A DNA stretch of 64,000 nt from Cellulomonas sp. JZ18 (GCF_009720485.1 NZ_CP045245.1:1612001-1676000); one strand, 5' to 3'. Positions 10,301 to 17,993 are shown, numbered from the stretch's first letter. Numbers and translations: made by a program. The notes: generated by a model from the letters alone, not told the origin.

Positions 10301-11354
10301 GTACTCCGGTCCGTACGACGTGCGCTGGACCGTCACCGACGGGTCCGGCCTGGTCAGCGCCGAGGCCCTGCTGGCCGTGACGGTCGACCCGGTCGCGCCC
10401 GACGAGGGCACCGGCGGGCCGGCCCGGCAGCCGGGCACCACGGGCCGCCCTGTCGCCGGTCCGACCCCGCAGCCGTCCGGCACGGGTCCCTTCCGGTTCG
10501 TCATCGTCACGCCGCCCGCGCCCGCGCAGGGCACCGCGACGATCGACCCCGACACGGGTGTCGTCACGTTCGACCCGGCGCCGGGCTTCAGCGGCGAGGT
10601 CGACGTGGAGTACGCCGCGACGGACGCCCGGGGCGTGACGTCGGACCCCGCGACGGTGACGTTCCGCATCGCGCCGCTCGCGGCGCCGACGGGGGACACG
10701 TCCCCGGGCTCGCCGGGCACGCCGGCCCGGACGGGTGCGGGCACGCCGACGACGCTGCCGCTGCCGGCCCCGGTCGGCACCGGCCCGTTCACCTGGGAGC
10801 TCGTGGACGGCCCGACGTCGGACCAGGGCACCGCGACGATCGACCCGCGCACCGGTGAGGTCACCTTCGTGCCGGCGCCCGGCTTCAGCGGCGAGGTCGC
10901 GCTGCGGTACCGGGTGGTCGACGGCGCGGGGGTGCCGAGCGCACCGCAGACGCTGCGGATCGACGTCGCCCCGACGGTGACGCCGGGGCCGACGACGGGC
11001 ACCGTGGTCTCCGGCGGGAGCACCACGCTGCAGCTCCCGACGCCCGTGGGTCGCGCACCGTTCACGTGGACGGTGATCGACGGGCCCACCTCCGAGCAGG
11101 GGACCGTGACGATCGACCCGGCGACGGGACGGCTCACGTTCGTCGCGGCCCCGGGCTACACCGGCACCGTGCGCATCACGTACGCCGTCAGCGACGCGGA
11201 CGGTGTGCGCAGCGAGGTCCTGTCGGCGGCGGTCGAGGTCCGGGCCGCACTGGCGGTGACGGGCGCGGGCGCGCTCGTGCCCGCGGGGCTGGCGGTGCTC
11301 CTGCTCGCGCTCGGCGCGGGCCTGGTGGTGACGGTCCGGCGCCGGCAGGCCTGA
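7380..11354 (+). CDS. Large repeat surface protein with L-type lectin-like domain and LAxTG-like sorting signal
   Basis: A 1324-residue exported protein. An Arg-rich start and a hydrophobic stretch (about 31-52) ending in AVAA near residue 59 form a signal peptide. Residues about 62-330 resemble an L-type lectin: LTDDFRSA, GFLLYDKALP, GITFFLTDGRY, GIGLDVYGNY. Residues about 336-460 look like a DUF11/CARDB-type beta-sandwich. Nine Ig/cadherin-like units of 87-98 residues follow, each opening with a G-T-G-P-F-T-W-type motif near 493, 580, 674, 763, 850, 940, 1033, 1131 and 1223. The end is LAVTG (1291-1295), a hydrophobic helix and R-R-R-Q-A, the layout of a class E sortase substrate. AAGGA sits five bases before the ATG. 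It is probably a wall-anchored adhesin or polysaccharide binder; the ligand is unknown. Confidence 0.85.
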   Translation: MRSLLPQALRARARSAGAPRARHRGAPDRRWQALAAVTAVVAVAVAAAGLGRPDAAVAAGTGTVLLTDDFRSATTLASSYVVGGTNFTPCLTAGTSTSSRPVPGCGSAADPNGEGALRLTANVNDQAGFLLYDKALPTKAGLDITFNQYQWGGTLADGITFFLTDGRYTLSRAGAFGGSLGYHHQTTGADGVANALLGIGLDVYGNYTRETNDTARCGTQHTSSVLQPNTVAIRGPGNGKQRYCLLGPAVAAPELATRSGSTRPSPVTVRIVVDPPSTANPRVSVYLNTRLVTSVPQPAELATAPTFKFGWGASTGGQNDFHEINFLQVESVQPIRSDLALTASTTPVASGDTATVSLTARTDAASGPVPANEPVVVTADAPEGTSYGTATGAGWDCSASTPTRVSCTRTSTTAVDPGTTLPTVTVPLTRTAVGSSGRSTVVAQVSAASDDTELALDNTASAEVRWNPVVAPVEAPATVASATPADAVVEPAVVGTAPFTVEVVENQTPAVGTVVVVDGRLVLRPAAGASGDLRATYRVTDADGGVSGTATVSMRVAPVAPAGTATTTAGRDASTTLDAVVGTGPVTAQVVARGAHLSAASVSVDGSGRPVVVVTPEEGWSGTETVTYRVLDATGVPSAPATVTVLVRPVAGDAALEGVLDADGEATVTATLPAGTGTGPLTYTLVGDGDLGGARATLTPSGTLTVVADTGASGASTVRYTVSDGSGTSDEATVDVVIRPYLGTVPDVAGIADAPATSQAPALRGTGPVTWETSTPTGTSVSVAPDGAVTLDPRGRSGTFDVSLVARDADGEPSATRVVRFVVAPVAVPVDGETTAAQEPAATVLTPAAPTGTGPFTLSVATGLPPALGTVAVDAAGTGLAITPAPGVSGTLSATYVVVDAAGLTSAPVRAELRVRPAVAGSSAHVPSGAATAVPLPVPTGTGPFTWTVTSAGPDEACTVEVVDGVATVRAAATYSGPYDVRWTVTDGSGLVSAEALLAVTVDPVAPDEGTGGPARQPGTTGRPVAGPTPQPSGTGPFRFVIVTPPAPAQGTATIDPDTGVVTFDPAPGFSGEVDVEYAATDARGVTSDPATVTFRIAPLAAPTGDTSPGSPGTPARTGAGTPTTLPLPAPVGTGPFTWELVDGPTSDQGTATIDPRTGEVTFVPAPGFSGEVALRYRVVDGAGVPSAPQTLRIDVAPTVTPGPTTGTVVSGGSTTLQLPTPVGRAPFTWTVIDGPTSEQGTVTIDPATGRLTFVAAPGYTGTVRITYAVSDADGVRSEVLSAAVEVRAALAVTGAGALVPAGLAVLLLALGAGLVVTVRRRQA

Positions 11355-11365
11355 CCCACGCGTAC

Positions 11366-11399
11366 GACGGCGGGCGGCCCTCCGGGGTCGCCCGCCGTC
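11366..11399 (+). terminator. Hairpin terminator of the surface-protein gene
   Basis: An 11-bp inverted repeat, GACGGCGGGCG (11366-11376) with CGCCCGCCGTC (11389-11399), lies 11 bases after the stop codon. No T-tract follows, which is usual in this genome. Confidence 0.65.
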
Positions 11400-11447
11400 C
11401 TGCTGTCCGGACCACGCCGCCGGCTGGTGCCGCACGGAGGCCGGACC

Positions 11448-11453
11448 TACGCT
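11448..11453 (+). promoter_or_regulatory. -10 box of the P450 gene
   Basis: TACGCT, seven bases before the GTG start of the P450 gene. No Shine-Dalgarno sequence is visible. Confidence 0.5.
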
Positions 11454-11460
11454 CGATCGG

Positions 11461-12711
11461 GTGACGGCGCAGACGCAGGGGCCCACGCCGGTCGCGGCGG
11501 CTGCCGCCACCTGCCCCGTGCGCAAGCTCGCCCAGCCCGACGACGCGCTGACCCCGGACCTGGAGCCCGTGGACGGGCCGGGGGAGCGGTGGCGCATCCG
11601 CTCGTTCGAGCTCGCGCGGGCGGTGCTGCGCCACGCCGACGCGACCCGCCAGGCCGGGTTCAACGCGGAGGACTTCGGCAGCGGCGGCGGCCTCGCCATC
11701 CGGCCGCCGATCCTCTACCTCGAGGGCGACCCGCACCACGCGCAGCGCCGGGCCGCGGCCCGCTTCTTCGCCCCGCGCACGGTCGAGGGCTACCGGCCGT
11801 GGATGGAGGAGACCGCCGAGCGGCTGGTCGCGCAGGTGCGCACGGACGGCTGGACGGACCTGACGCGGCTGGCGATGCGGATGGCGATGGAGGTCGCCTC
11901 GCGCGTGATCGGCCTGGACCGCGCCGCGTCGGGCGGGATGCACCGTCGTCTCGACACCTTCTTCGAGCCCGACGCGTCCACGGCACGCACACCGCTCGCC
12001 CGGTGGCGCGCGCTGAACCGCAGCACCGCCATGCTGCGGTTCTTCCTGCTCGACGTGAAGCCGGCCGTCCGGGCGCGGCGTCGGCAGCGCCGCGACGACC
12101 TCATCAGCCGCCTCCTGGACGACGGCTACAGCGACGTCGACATCCTCACCGAGTGCGTGACGTACGCGGCCGCCGGCATGGTGACCACGCGCGAGCTCAT
12201 CTCCGTCGCCGTGTGGCACCTGCTCGACGACGACGCGCTGCGCGCCCGCTACCGCGCGGCGGACCGGGAGGGCCGCGTCTCCGTGCTCGACGAGGTGCTG
12301 CGGCTCGAGCCGGTCATCGGGCACATCCTGCGGCGCACGACCGCGCCGCTGACCCTCGACGGCCCGCAGGGCCCGGTGGAGGTGCCGGTCGGCACGCTGC
12401 TCGACATCGACGTCCGTGCGGCCAACGCGGACGCCCGCACGGCCGGGGCGCAGCCGCTGGCCCTCTGCCCGGCGCGGCCCCTGCCGCGCGCGGTCCCGCC
12501 GTCGCTGCTCGGCTTCGGCGACGGGCACCACAAGTGCCCCGGTGCACCGCTCGCGCTCATGGAGTCCGAGATCTTCGTCAGCGCGCTGCTGCGCGACGAC
12601 CTCGCCGCCGCCGGCCCGCCGCACGTGCGGTGGAACGACGTCAGCCAGGGCTACGACCTCGTGCGGCTGCGGGTGCGGCGCGTCCCGGCGAGGGTGCGCC
12701 GGGGAGGATGA
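11461..12711 (+). CDS. Cytochrome P450
   Basis: A 416-residue soluble heme monooxygenase. The I-helix oxygen-activating segment is AAAGMVTTRE, the K-helix ExxR is EVLR, and the heme-binding loop is FGDGHHKCPG with Cys359 as axial thiolate. All core P450 features are therefore intact. The N-terminus has a C-P-V segment rather than a membrane anchor, as in bacterial class I P450s. No ferredoxin, ferredoxin reductase or biosynthetic gene lies beside it, so its electron partner and substrate cannot be inferred; the flavodoxin-like gene at 18.2 kb is too distant to assign. It starts with GTG. A hairpin after the surface-protein gene separates the two transcription units. Confidence 0.93.
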   Translation: MTAQTQGPTPVAAAAATCPVRKLAQPDDALTPDLEPVDGPGERWRIRSFELARAVLRHADATRQAGFNAEDFGSGGGLAIRPPILYLEGDPHHAQRRAAARFFAPRTVEGYRPWMEETAERLVAQVRTDGWTDLTRLAMRMAMEVASRVIGLDRAASGGMHRRLDTFFEPDASTARTPLARWRALNRSTAMLRFFLLDVKPAVRARRRQRRDDLISRLLDDGYSDVDILTECVTYAAAGMVTTRELISVAVWHLLDDDALRARYRAADREGRVSVLDEVLRLEPVIGHILRRTTAPLTLDGPQGPVEVPVGTLLDIDVRAANADARTAGAQPLALCPARPLPRAVPPSLLGFGDGHHKCPGAPLALMESEIFVSALLRDDLAAAGPPHVRWNDVSQGYDLVRLRVRRVPARVRRGG

Positions 12712-12723
12712 CGCGGGTCCGTG

Positions 12724-13086
12724 TCAGGTCTGCACTGCCGCGCGGAACGCCTCCCACCGGCCGGCGTCCGCCGCCTCGTGGTCCAGCCGGTCGAGGTGCT
12801 GCGCGAACGCGGAGGCGATGCCCTCGCGGTTCCACGTCGAGCCCCAGTCGGCGCCCAGGTGGCGCAGCGCCCGGCGGAGGTCGAGGGGCTGCGTGCCGGG
12901 CGCGGTCGAGCGCAGGTTCCCGTCGAGCTCGCCGTGGAAGACCCACGCCAGGAGCGTCAACCGGTCCGTCGCCGCCGTGCACGCCGGGACGCCGTGGTCG
13001 CCGACGTGCGACTCGACGAGCCGGAGCCGGCCCGCCGCGAGGTGGGACGCGCACGCCTGTGCGATGACGGTCTCGACCTCGTGCAT
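12724..13086 (-). CDS. Protein of unknown function (120 aa)
   Basis: Not recognised. It is a 120-residue soluble, probably largely helical protein with no signal peptide or membrane segment. It has several histidines (H-V-G-D-H-G near residue 23; F-H-G-E-L-D-G-N-L-R in the middle) and a C-terminal helix ending in R-W-E-A-F-R-A-A-V. The ATG at 13086 was chosen over an upstream in-frame ATG because GAGGAG lies five bases before it. It is convergent with the P450 gene (12-bp gap) and downstream of glnA1 behind a hairpin, so it is probably its own unit. Codon bias fits a real gene, but expression is unproven. Confidence 0.65.
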   Translation of the reverse strand: MHEVETVIAQACASHLAAGRLRLVESHVGDHGVPACTAATDRLTLLAWVFHGELDGNLRSTAPGTQPLDLRRALRHLGADWGSTWNREGIASAFAQHLDRLDHEAADAGRWEAFRAAVQT

Positions 13087-13174
13087 GCGGCTCCTCGTCC
13101 GGTCGCCGGCGGTGCCCGGCCACGCGCGAGCGTAGCGGGGGCGGCTGCCCGGCAGCACCACGGCCGGAGACGAC

Positions 13175-13209
13175 GGCACCCCCGCCGCCACGCGGGCGAC
13201 GGGGGTGCC
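13175..13209 (-). terminator. Hairpin terminator of glnA1
   Basis: GGCACCCCCG (13175-13184) pairs with CGGGGGTGCC (13200-13209), enclosing a 15-base loop with its own GC-rich stem. It lies about 50 bases past the glnA1 stop. Confidence 0.6.
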
Positions 13210-13257
13210 GGTACTGCGGGCCCACGGCCCCTGGGAGCAGCCAGGGACCGCGGACGA

Positions 13258-14682
13258 TCACACGTCGAAGTAGAGCTCGAACTCGTGCGGGTGGGGCCGC
13301 AGACGGATCGGGTCCACCTCGGCGGAGCGCTTGTAGTCGATCCAGGTCTGGATCAGGTCGGGCGTGAACACGTTGCCCGCCGTCAGCCAGTCGTGGTCGG
13401 CCTCGAGGTTGTCCAGGACCTCGGCGAGCGTGCCGGGGACCTGCTGGATGAGCGCGTGCTCCTCGGGGGGCAGCTCGTACAGGTCCTTGTCGACCGGCTC
13501 CGGCGGCTCGATGCGGTTCTGGATGCCGTCGAGACCGGCCATGAGCATGGCCGCGAACGCGAGGTACGGGTTGCTCGACGGGTCCGGCACGCGGAACTCG
13601 ATGCGCTTGGCCTTCGGGTTCGAGCCCGTGACGGGGATGCGGATGCACGCGGAGCGGTTGCGCGCCGAGTACACGAGGTTGACCGGGGCCTCGAACCCGG
13701 GGACCAGGCGGTGGTAGGAGTTCACCGTCGGGTTGGTGAACGCGAGCAGCGCCGGCGCGTGCTTGAGCAGGCCGCCGATGTACCAGCGGGCGATGTCCGA
13801 GAGGCCGCCGTAGCCCTTCTCGTCGAAGAACAGCGGCTCGCCGTCCTTCCACAGCGACTGGTGCACGTGCATGCCCGACCCATTGTCACCGAAGAGCGGC
13901 TTCGGCATGAAGGTCGCCGTGCGGCCGTTGGCGTGCGCGACGTTCTTCACGACGTACTTGAACAGCTGCACCTTGTCGGCCGACTTGGCGAGCGTGTCGA
14001 AGCGGTAGTTGATCTCCGCCTGGCCGGCCGTGCCGACCTCGTGGTGCGCGCGCTCGACCTGCAGGCCCAGGGCGTCGAGCTGCAGCGAGATCTGGTCGCG
14101 CAGGTCGGCGAAGTGGTCGACCGGCGGGACGGGGAAGTAGCCGCCCTTGTAGGGCGTCTTGTGGCCGAGGTTGCCACCCTCCTCGACGCGGCCCGTGTTC
14201 CAGGCGGCCTCGATGGAGTCGATGTAGTAGTACGACGCGTTCTGCTTCGTCTCGAAGCGGACGTCGTCGAAGATGTAGAACTCGGCCTCGGGCGCGAAGA
14301 ACGCGGTGTCCGCGATGCCCGTCGACTTCAGGTACGCCTCGGCCTTCGCGGCGACCTGGCGGGGGTCGCGGCTGTACGGCTCGTCGGTGTACGGGTCGAC
14401 GATGTGGAAGTTGATGTTGAGCGTCTTCTCCGTGCGGAACGGGTCGACGTAGGCCGTCGTCACGTCCGGCACGAGCTTCATGTCCGACTCGTGGATGGCC
14501 TGGAAGCCGCGGATGGACGAGCCGTCGAACATCTGGCCGTCCGTGAAGAAGTCGGCGTCGAGCGAGGCGGCGGGCACGTTGAAGTGCTGCATGACGCCCG
14601 GCAGGTCGCAGAACCGCACGTCGACGAACTTGACGTCCTCGTTCTTGATGAACGCCAGGACTTCCTCTGGCTTGGTGAACAT
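13258..14682 (-). CDS. glnA: Glutamine synthetase, type I (GS-I beta)
   Basis: The main ammonia-assimilating enzyme, making glutamine from glutamate, ammonia and ATP as a dodecamer. The 474-residue protein starts [21 protein letters not shown]. It carries [10 protein letters not shown], the metal ligands in [11 protein letters not shown], the [16 protein letters not shown] loop, NRSACIRIP and [25 protein letters not shown] contains Tyr402, the adenylylation site of GS-I beta enzymes, so it is the substrate of GlnE at 4.2-7.2 kb. GAGGAG precedes the ATG by about five bases, favouring 14682 over an upstream ATG. Upstream lies a -10 box and a four-site GlnR-type box. It is divergent from the RDD gene, the same arrangement I recall in M. 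tuberculosis. Confidence 0.97.
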   Translation of the reverse strand: MFTKPEEVLAFIKNEDVKFVDVRFCDLPGVMQHFNVPAASLDADFFTDGQMFDGSSIRGFQAIHESDMKLVPDVTTAYVDPFRTEKTLNINFHIVDPYTDEPYSRDPRQVAAKAEAYLKSTGIADTAFFAPEAEFYIFDDVRFETKQNASYYYIDSIEAAWNTGRVEEGGNLGHKTPYKGGYFPVPPVDHFADLRDQISLQLDALGLQVERAHHEVGTAGQAEINYRFDTLAKSADKVQLFKYVVKNVAHANGRTATFMPKPLFGDNGSGMHVHQSLWKDGEPLFFDEKGYGGLSDIARWYIGGLLKHAPALLAFTNPTVNSYHRLVPGFEAPVNLVYSARNRSACIRIPVTGSNPKAKRIEFRVPDPSSNPYLAFAAMLMAGLDGIQNRIEPPEPVDKDLYELPPEEHALIQQVPGTLAEVLDNLEADHDWLTAGNVFTPDLIQTWIDYKRSAEVDPIRLRPHPHEFELYFDV

Positions 14683-14729
14683 CCGCTGCTCCTCGGGTGG
14701 GGGGTGCCCGGTCGGCCCGGGCGTCCCCG

Positions 14730-14735
14730 AGGCTA
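14730..14735 (-). promoter_or_regulatory. -10 box of glnA1
   Basis: TAGCCT on the minus strand, ten bases downstream of the last GlnR half-site. This would place the start of transcription about 40 bases before the ATG. Confidence 0.5.
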
Positions 14736-14745
14736 GGAGTGCAGG

Positions 14746-14783
14746 GTTTCCCGGCCGTGCCGCGCTTGTTTCCGTCACGTTAC
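14746..14783 (-). promoter_or_regulatory. GlnR-type operator upstream of glnA1
   Basis: Read on the minus strand the site is GTAAC-N6-GAAAC-N6-GGCAC-N6-GAAAC. These are four half-sites in the a-b-a-b order with exact six-base spacers, the arrangement described for actinobacterial GlnR boxes. Only the third half-site departs from the consensus (GGCAC for GTnAC). The box sits where a -35 element would be, suggesting nitrogen-responsive activation. Confidence 0.7.
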
Positions 14784-14848
14784 GCAGGCTGCCGCCGTGT
14801 AACGATCGGTCGAACTCCTGGTCGGGCGTCCGACCCGTGGACGCGACC

Positions 14849-14854
14849 TAGGCT
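14849..14854 (+). promoter_or_regulatory. -10 box of the RDD gene
   Basis: TAGGCT, six bases before the ATG at 14861. The GlnR-type box ends 65 bases upstream and could in principle affect this promoter too. Confidence 0.5.
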
Positions 14855-14860
14855 GGGGGC

Positions 14861-15364
14861 ATGGCGACGCGCGACTCCATGGGCTCCTGGCTCGACGGCG
14901 GGCCCGGCGGTCCCGGCGGGGGCGACGACCGCGAGGGGACGGGGCTCGACCTGCCGGCCGAGGGCCCGGGGTCGCTCGCGCGTCTGCCGCGGCGCCTCGC
15001 CGCGCTCGCGGTCGACTGGGTCGCGTGCCTCGCCGTGTCGGCCGTGCTGTTCCCCGTCGCGTCCGACGGCCTGTACCTGCTCCGCGGGCACCAGCTCGCG
15101 ACGCTCGGCGTCTTCGCGGTGGAGAACCTCGTGCTGGTGGGGGCGCTCGGGACGACCCTCGGGCACCGGCTGCTCGGCATGCGCGTCGTCCCGGTCGACG
15201 GCACCGCCCGCGGGGGAGGGGCCGTCGCGGCGGGCGTCCCGGGCCTGCTGCGCGGGCTCGTGCGGTCGGTGCTGCTGTGCCTCGTCATCCCCGCGGCGGT
15301 GTGGGACGCGGACGGCCGCGGACTGCACGACCGCGCCGCCGGAACGGCGCTCGTCCGGCGCTGA
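14861..15364 (+). CDS. RDD family membrane protein
   Basis: A 167-residue protein. A Gly/Asp-rich soluble N-terminus of about 38 residues precedes an RDD domain with three hydrophobic segments (about 46-68, 79-100 and 124-147). RLAALAVDWVACLAVS, with the Arg and Asp that name the family, and TLGHRLLGMRVVPVDG are diagnostic; the end, DADGRGLHDRAAGTALV, matches family members. The function is not established; some RDD proteins have been linked to ion transport. The partnership with glnA1, DUF4191 and lipA is conserved across actinobacteria (Rv2219A in M. tuberculosis, from memory). The RDD gene is divergent from glnA1 and convergent with the hydrolase gene. Confidence 0.88.
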   Translation: MATRDSMGSWLDGGPGGPGGGDDREGTGLDLPAEGPGSLARLPRRLAALAVDWVACLAVSAVLFPVASDGLYLLRGHQLATLGVFAVENLVLVGALGTTLGHRLLGMRVVPVDGTARGGGAVAAGVPGLLRGLVRSVLLCLVIPAAVWDADGRGLHDRAAGTALVRR

Positions 15365-15384
15365 CGAGGGGGCGCGCACCGCAC

Positions 15385-16143
15385 TCACGCACGCGTCGGT
15401 GCGACCTCCGCGAGGAACGCGTCCACGGCCTCGTGGTAGAGGTCCGACTGGTCGCGGCGCACGCAATGGCCCGCGCCCGGGACGACGACGCGGCGCACCA
15501 GGTCGTTCACGAGGGCGCCGGGAGCCATGGGCGCGTCCGGTGGCACGACGAGCAGGGTCGGCACCCGGAGCGCCTCGAACAGCTCCTCCCAGGCGGGGTC
15601 GCCCAGCCACAGCCCGTGCCGCACGTACGCGCGGTCGACGAGCGGCTTGCACGCGGCCCACGCCTCCGCCTCGGCACGGCTCCAGCGGACCTCGTCCACC
15701 ATCCGGCGCACCGCGGCCGGGAGGTCGCCCAGCGAGTCCAGGAACTGCTCCTGCCCGGCGACGAACACCGGGTCGGGGACGTCCCCCGACGGCCGCGCCG
15801 GGTCCTCCAGCACGAGCGCCGCGACGCGGTCGGGGCACGCGAGCGCCGCGCGCAGTGCGAGCAGCCCGCCGAGCGAGTGGCCGACGAGGACGGCCGGCGC
15901 GGGCAGGGTGCCCACCAGCCGGACGACGTCGCCCAGCAGGACGTCCGGGGCGGCGACCAGCTCCTCGGCGGTGAACCGCGGCGACCGGCCGTGCCCGCGC
16001 AGGTCCGGGGCGTGCACGTCCCAGCGGTCGCCCCAGTGCCGCACGAGGTCCGGCCACGCCGTGCCCGCGTCGGTCAGCCCGTGCACGAGCACGAGCGGGG
16101 GAGCGACGGGACTGCCGTACCGGTGGACCGTCAGGGGCAGCAC
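15385..16143 (-). CDS. Alpha/beta-fold hydrolase
   Basis: A 252-residue cytosolic serine hydrolase. It shows the oxyanion-hole HG (VLVHGLTDAGTAW), DLRGHGRSP, the nucleophile elbow GHSLGG, an acid region around VVPPDAPM and the catalytic histidine in GAGHCVRRDQ. The triad is complete. The substrate is unknown; the family includes esterases, lactonases and epoxide hydrolases. The chosen start is GTG 16143 because a TAGCCT box lies seven bases upstream and homologues begin close to the first beta-strand. A 14-bp palindrome at 16157-16170 separates it from the DUF4191 gene upstream on the same strand. Confidence 0.85.
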   Translation of the reverse strand: MLPLTVHRYGSPVAPPLVLVHGLTDAGTAWPDLVRHWGDRWDVHAPDLRGHGRSPRFTAEELVAAPDVLLGDVVRLVGTLPAPAVLVGHSLGGLLALRAALACPDRVAALVLEDPARPSGDVPDPVFVAGQEQFLDSLGDLPAAVRRMVDEVRWSRAEAEAWAACKPLVDRAYVRHGLWLGDPAWEELFEALRVPTLLVVPPDAPMAPGALVNDLVRRVVVPGAGHCVRRDQSDLYHEAVDAFLAEVAPTRA

Positions 16144-16150
16144 GACGAGG

Positions 16151-16156
16151 AGGCTA
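16151..16156 (-). promoter_or_regulatory. -10 box of the hydrolase gene
   Basis: TAGCCT on the minus strand, seven bases before GTG 16143. The palindrome CCGGGGCGCCCCGG (16157-16170) directly upstream may end the DUF4191 transcript. Confidence 0.4.
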
Positions 16157-16172
16157 CCGGGGCGCCCCGGGG

Positions 16173-16922
16173 TCAGCGGCCGCGCATGCCCTTGCGGTCG
16201 GGGCGCGCGCGCGTGGGGTCGATGCCCTTCGGCACCGGGAGCCGGGCGCCGCCCAGCGCGGTGAGCCGGCGCAGGACCTCGGCGACCTCCTGCTTGGTCA
16301 GCTGGGGCTTGAGCTTCTGCACCGTGCGGGGCAGCTTGCGCAGCGACACCTGGCCCTCGCCGTTGCCGACCTGGATGACGTGCACGGGCGCACCGGAGAC
16401 CACGCGCGCGGTGCGCTTGCGCTCGGACTCGAGCAGCTTGGCGATGCGGTGCGCGGGGCCCTCGCCGACGAGCACGACCCCGGGCCGGCCGACGCCGCGG
16501 AACACCATGTCCTGCGTGCGGGGGTCGACGGCGACGGGCTCGTCGCCGAACGTCCAGCCGCGGCGCAGCGTGCCGAGCGCCGCCAGGGCCGCGCCGGGCT
16601 GGCCCTCGATGCGCGAGTACGCGGCGGTCTCCGCACGGCGTGCCAGCACGAACAGCGCGCCGAGCACCGCGAACGGGATGCTGAGCAGCAGCACGTAGAC
16701 GACGCTCTCGGTCAGCAGGCCGATGACGAGGCCGAGGGCGATGACGCCGACGAACACCGCGAGCACGATCCAGGTGACCGCCGGGTCGACCTGGCGCGTC
16801 ATCGTGTAGGCCTGCCACACCTGGTGGTACCAGCGGGTCTTCTTGACCTTGCCCGTCTTGCCCGTCCCCGTGCCGGCGCCGGCGGGGGAGCCCTGCGGGG
16901 AGGTGGAGCGCTCGCGTGCCAT
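16173..16922 (-). CDS. DUF4191 family membrane protein
   Basis: A 249-residue protein of unknown function found throughout Actinobacteria, next to lipA (Rv2219 in M. tuberculosis, from memory). After a Lys/Gly-rich start come W-Y-H-Q-V-W-Q-A-Y-T-M-T and two hydrophobic helices (about 51-71 and 76-95). A soluble domain follows with [41 protein letters not shown] and RIAKLLESERKR. The pairing of two helices with a cytosolic domain matches the family. The ATG lies eight bases after a TAGACT box. It shares its direction with lipA upstream (51-bp gap) and may be transcribed with it. Confidence 0.88.
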   Translation of the reverse strand: MARERSTSPQGSPAGAGTGTGKTGKVKKTRWYHQVWQAYTMTRQVDPAVTWIVLAVFVGVIALGLVIGLLTESVVYVLLLSIPFAVLGALFVLARRAETAAYSRIEGQPGAALAALGTLRRGWTFGDEPVAVDPRTQDMVFRGVGRPGVVLVGEGPAHRIAKLLESERKRTARVVSGAPVHVIQVGNGEGQVSLRKLPRTVQKLKPQLTKQEVAEVLRRLTALGGARLPVPKGIDPTRARPDRKGMRGR

Positions 16923-16930
16923 GGGCCGTG

Positions 16931-16936
16931 AGTCTA
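16931..16936 (-). promoter_or_regulatory. -10 box of the DUF4191 gene
   Basis: TAGACT on the minus strand, eight bases before the ATG at 16922. Confidence 0.45.
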
Positions 16937-16973
16937 CCGGCGGGCGGGGTGGACCCGGCCCGCCGGCGGCGGC

Positions 16974-17987
16974 TCAGCGGGCCGGCGTGCGCGCGAGCAG
17001 CGCCGACGCCTCCTGGCGGGACGTCGTCGGCTCGCCCAGGTGCGCGAGCGCGTCCGGGATCGGCAGGCCGCGGCGCCGCATCGCCTGGCCCCACAGGCGT
17101 CCGGCCCGGTACGACGAGCGGACCAGCGGGCCGGACATGACGCCGAGGAAGCCGAGGCGCTCCGCCTCGGCGGAGAGCTCGACGAACTCCTCGGGGCGCA
17201 CCCACCGGTCGACGGGGTGGTGCCGCACCGACGGGCGCAGGTACTGCGTGATCGTCACGAGGTCGCACCCGGCCTCGTGCAGGTCGCGCAGCGCGTCGGC
17301 CGCCTCCTGCGTGGTCTCGCCCATGCCGAGGATGAGGTTGGACTTCGTCACCAGGCCCGCCTCGCGTGCCCGCGTGATCACGGACAGGGACCGCTCGTAG
17401 CGGAAGCCAGGACGGATCTGCTTGAAGATGCGCGGCACGGTCTCGAGGTTGTGCGCGAGGACCTCCGGGCGGGACTCGTTGACGACGTCCAGCAGCTCGG
17501 GGACCGCGTTGAAGTCGGGGATGAGCAGCTCGACGCCCGTGCCCGGGTTGAGCGCATGGATCTGGCGGACCGTCTCCGCGTACAGCCACGCCCCGCCGTC
17601 GGGCAGGTCGTCACGCGCGACGCCCGTCACCGTGGAGTACTTCAGGCCCATCGCCTGCACGGACTCCGCGACGCGCCGCGGCTCGTCGGCGTCGAAGGCC
17701 GCCGGCTTGCCGGTGTCGATCTGGCAGAAGTCGCACCGGCGCGTGCACTGGTCGCCGCCGATGAGGAACGTCGCCTCGCGGTCCTCCCAGCACTCGAAGA
17801 TGTTGGGACAGCCCGCCTCCTCGCACACCGTGTGCAGGCCCTCGCGGCGGACCAGGCCCTTGAGCTCGCTGTACTCGGGGCCGGTCGTGGCGCGCGTGCG
17901 GATCCACTCGGGCTTCTTCTCGATGGGGGTGGCGGCGTTGCGCGCCTCCACCCGGAGCATCCGGCGTCCCTCGGGGGCGATCGTCAC
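16974..17987 (-). CDS. lipA: Lipoyl synthase
   Basis: A radical-SAM enzyme that inserts two sulfurs into octanoyl groups bound to lipoyl domains, completing lipoate synthesis. The 337-residue protein has the auxiliary cluster cysteines 55, 60 and 66 ([12 protein letters not shown]), the radical-SAM cysteines 81, 85 and 88 (CTRRCDFC) and the C-terminal RSSYRAG, whose serine ligates the sacrificial auxiliary cluster. All key residues are present. It starts with GTG, six bases after TAGTCT. It works with LipB at 18.7 kb; the likely acceptor is SucB at 25.7 kb, and sulfur-cluster supply may involve the ErpA-type protein at 41.8 kb. Confidence 0.97.
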   Translation of the reverse strand: MTIAPEGRRMLRVEARNAATPIEKKPEWIRTRATTGPEYSELKGLVRREGLHTVCEEAGCPNIFECWEDREATFLIGGDQCTRRCDFCQIDTGKPAAFDADEPRRVAESVQAMGLKYSTVTGVARDDLPDGGAWLYAETVRQIHALNPGTGVELLIPDFNAVPELLDVVNESRPEVLAHNLETVPRIFKQIRPGFRYERSLSVITRAREAGLVTKSNLILGMGETTQEAADALRDLHEAGCDLVTITQYLRPSVRHHPVDRWVRPEEFVELSAEAERLGFLGVMSGPLVRSSYRAGRLWGQAMRRRGLPIPDALAHLGEPTTSRQEASALLARTPAR

Positions 17988-17993
17988 GTGGTC

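Noticed and set aside
8855..11200. Regularly spaced repeats suggesting a CRISPR array or satellite DNA
   Set aside because: The spacing of about 260-295 bp corresponds to protein repeats within one reading frame, and the DNA copies diverge at synonymous positions. There are no short identical repeats with unique spacers and no cas genes.
7299..11699. A 1466-codon open frame on the minus strand opposite the surface-protein gene, and a 1003-codon one opposite glnE (4088-7099)
   Set aside because: High GC content removes stop codons from opposing frames. The translations are Arg/His/Asp/Val-rich with no recognisable domain, while the plus-strand products are clear proteins.
7231..13257. A biosynthetic gene cluster around the P450 and the surface protein
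   Set aside because: No scaffold enzyme, transporter or tailoring partner accompanies the P450. The neighbours are a wall protein and an unknown small protein.
14799..14803. A further GlnR half-site (GTTAC on the minus strand) extending the glnA1 box
   Set aside because: Its start is 20 bases from the first half-site instead of the 22-base period, so it is out of register.
16157..16170. Palindrome CCGGGGCGCCCCGG as an operator
   Set aside because: It has no loop or spacer and such GC palindromes are common by chance in this DNA. A weak terminator is as likely.
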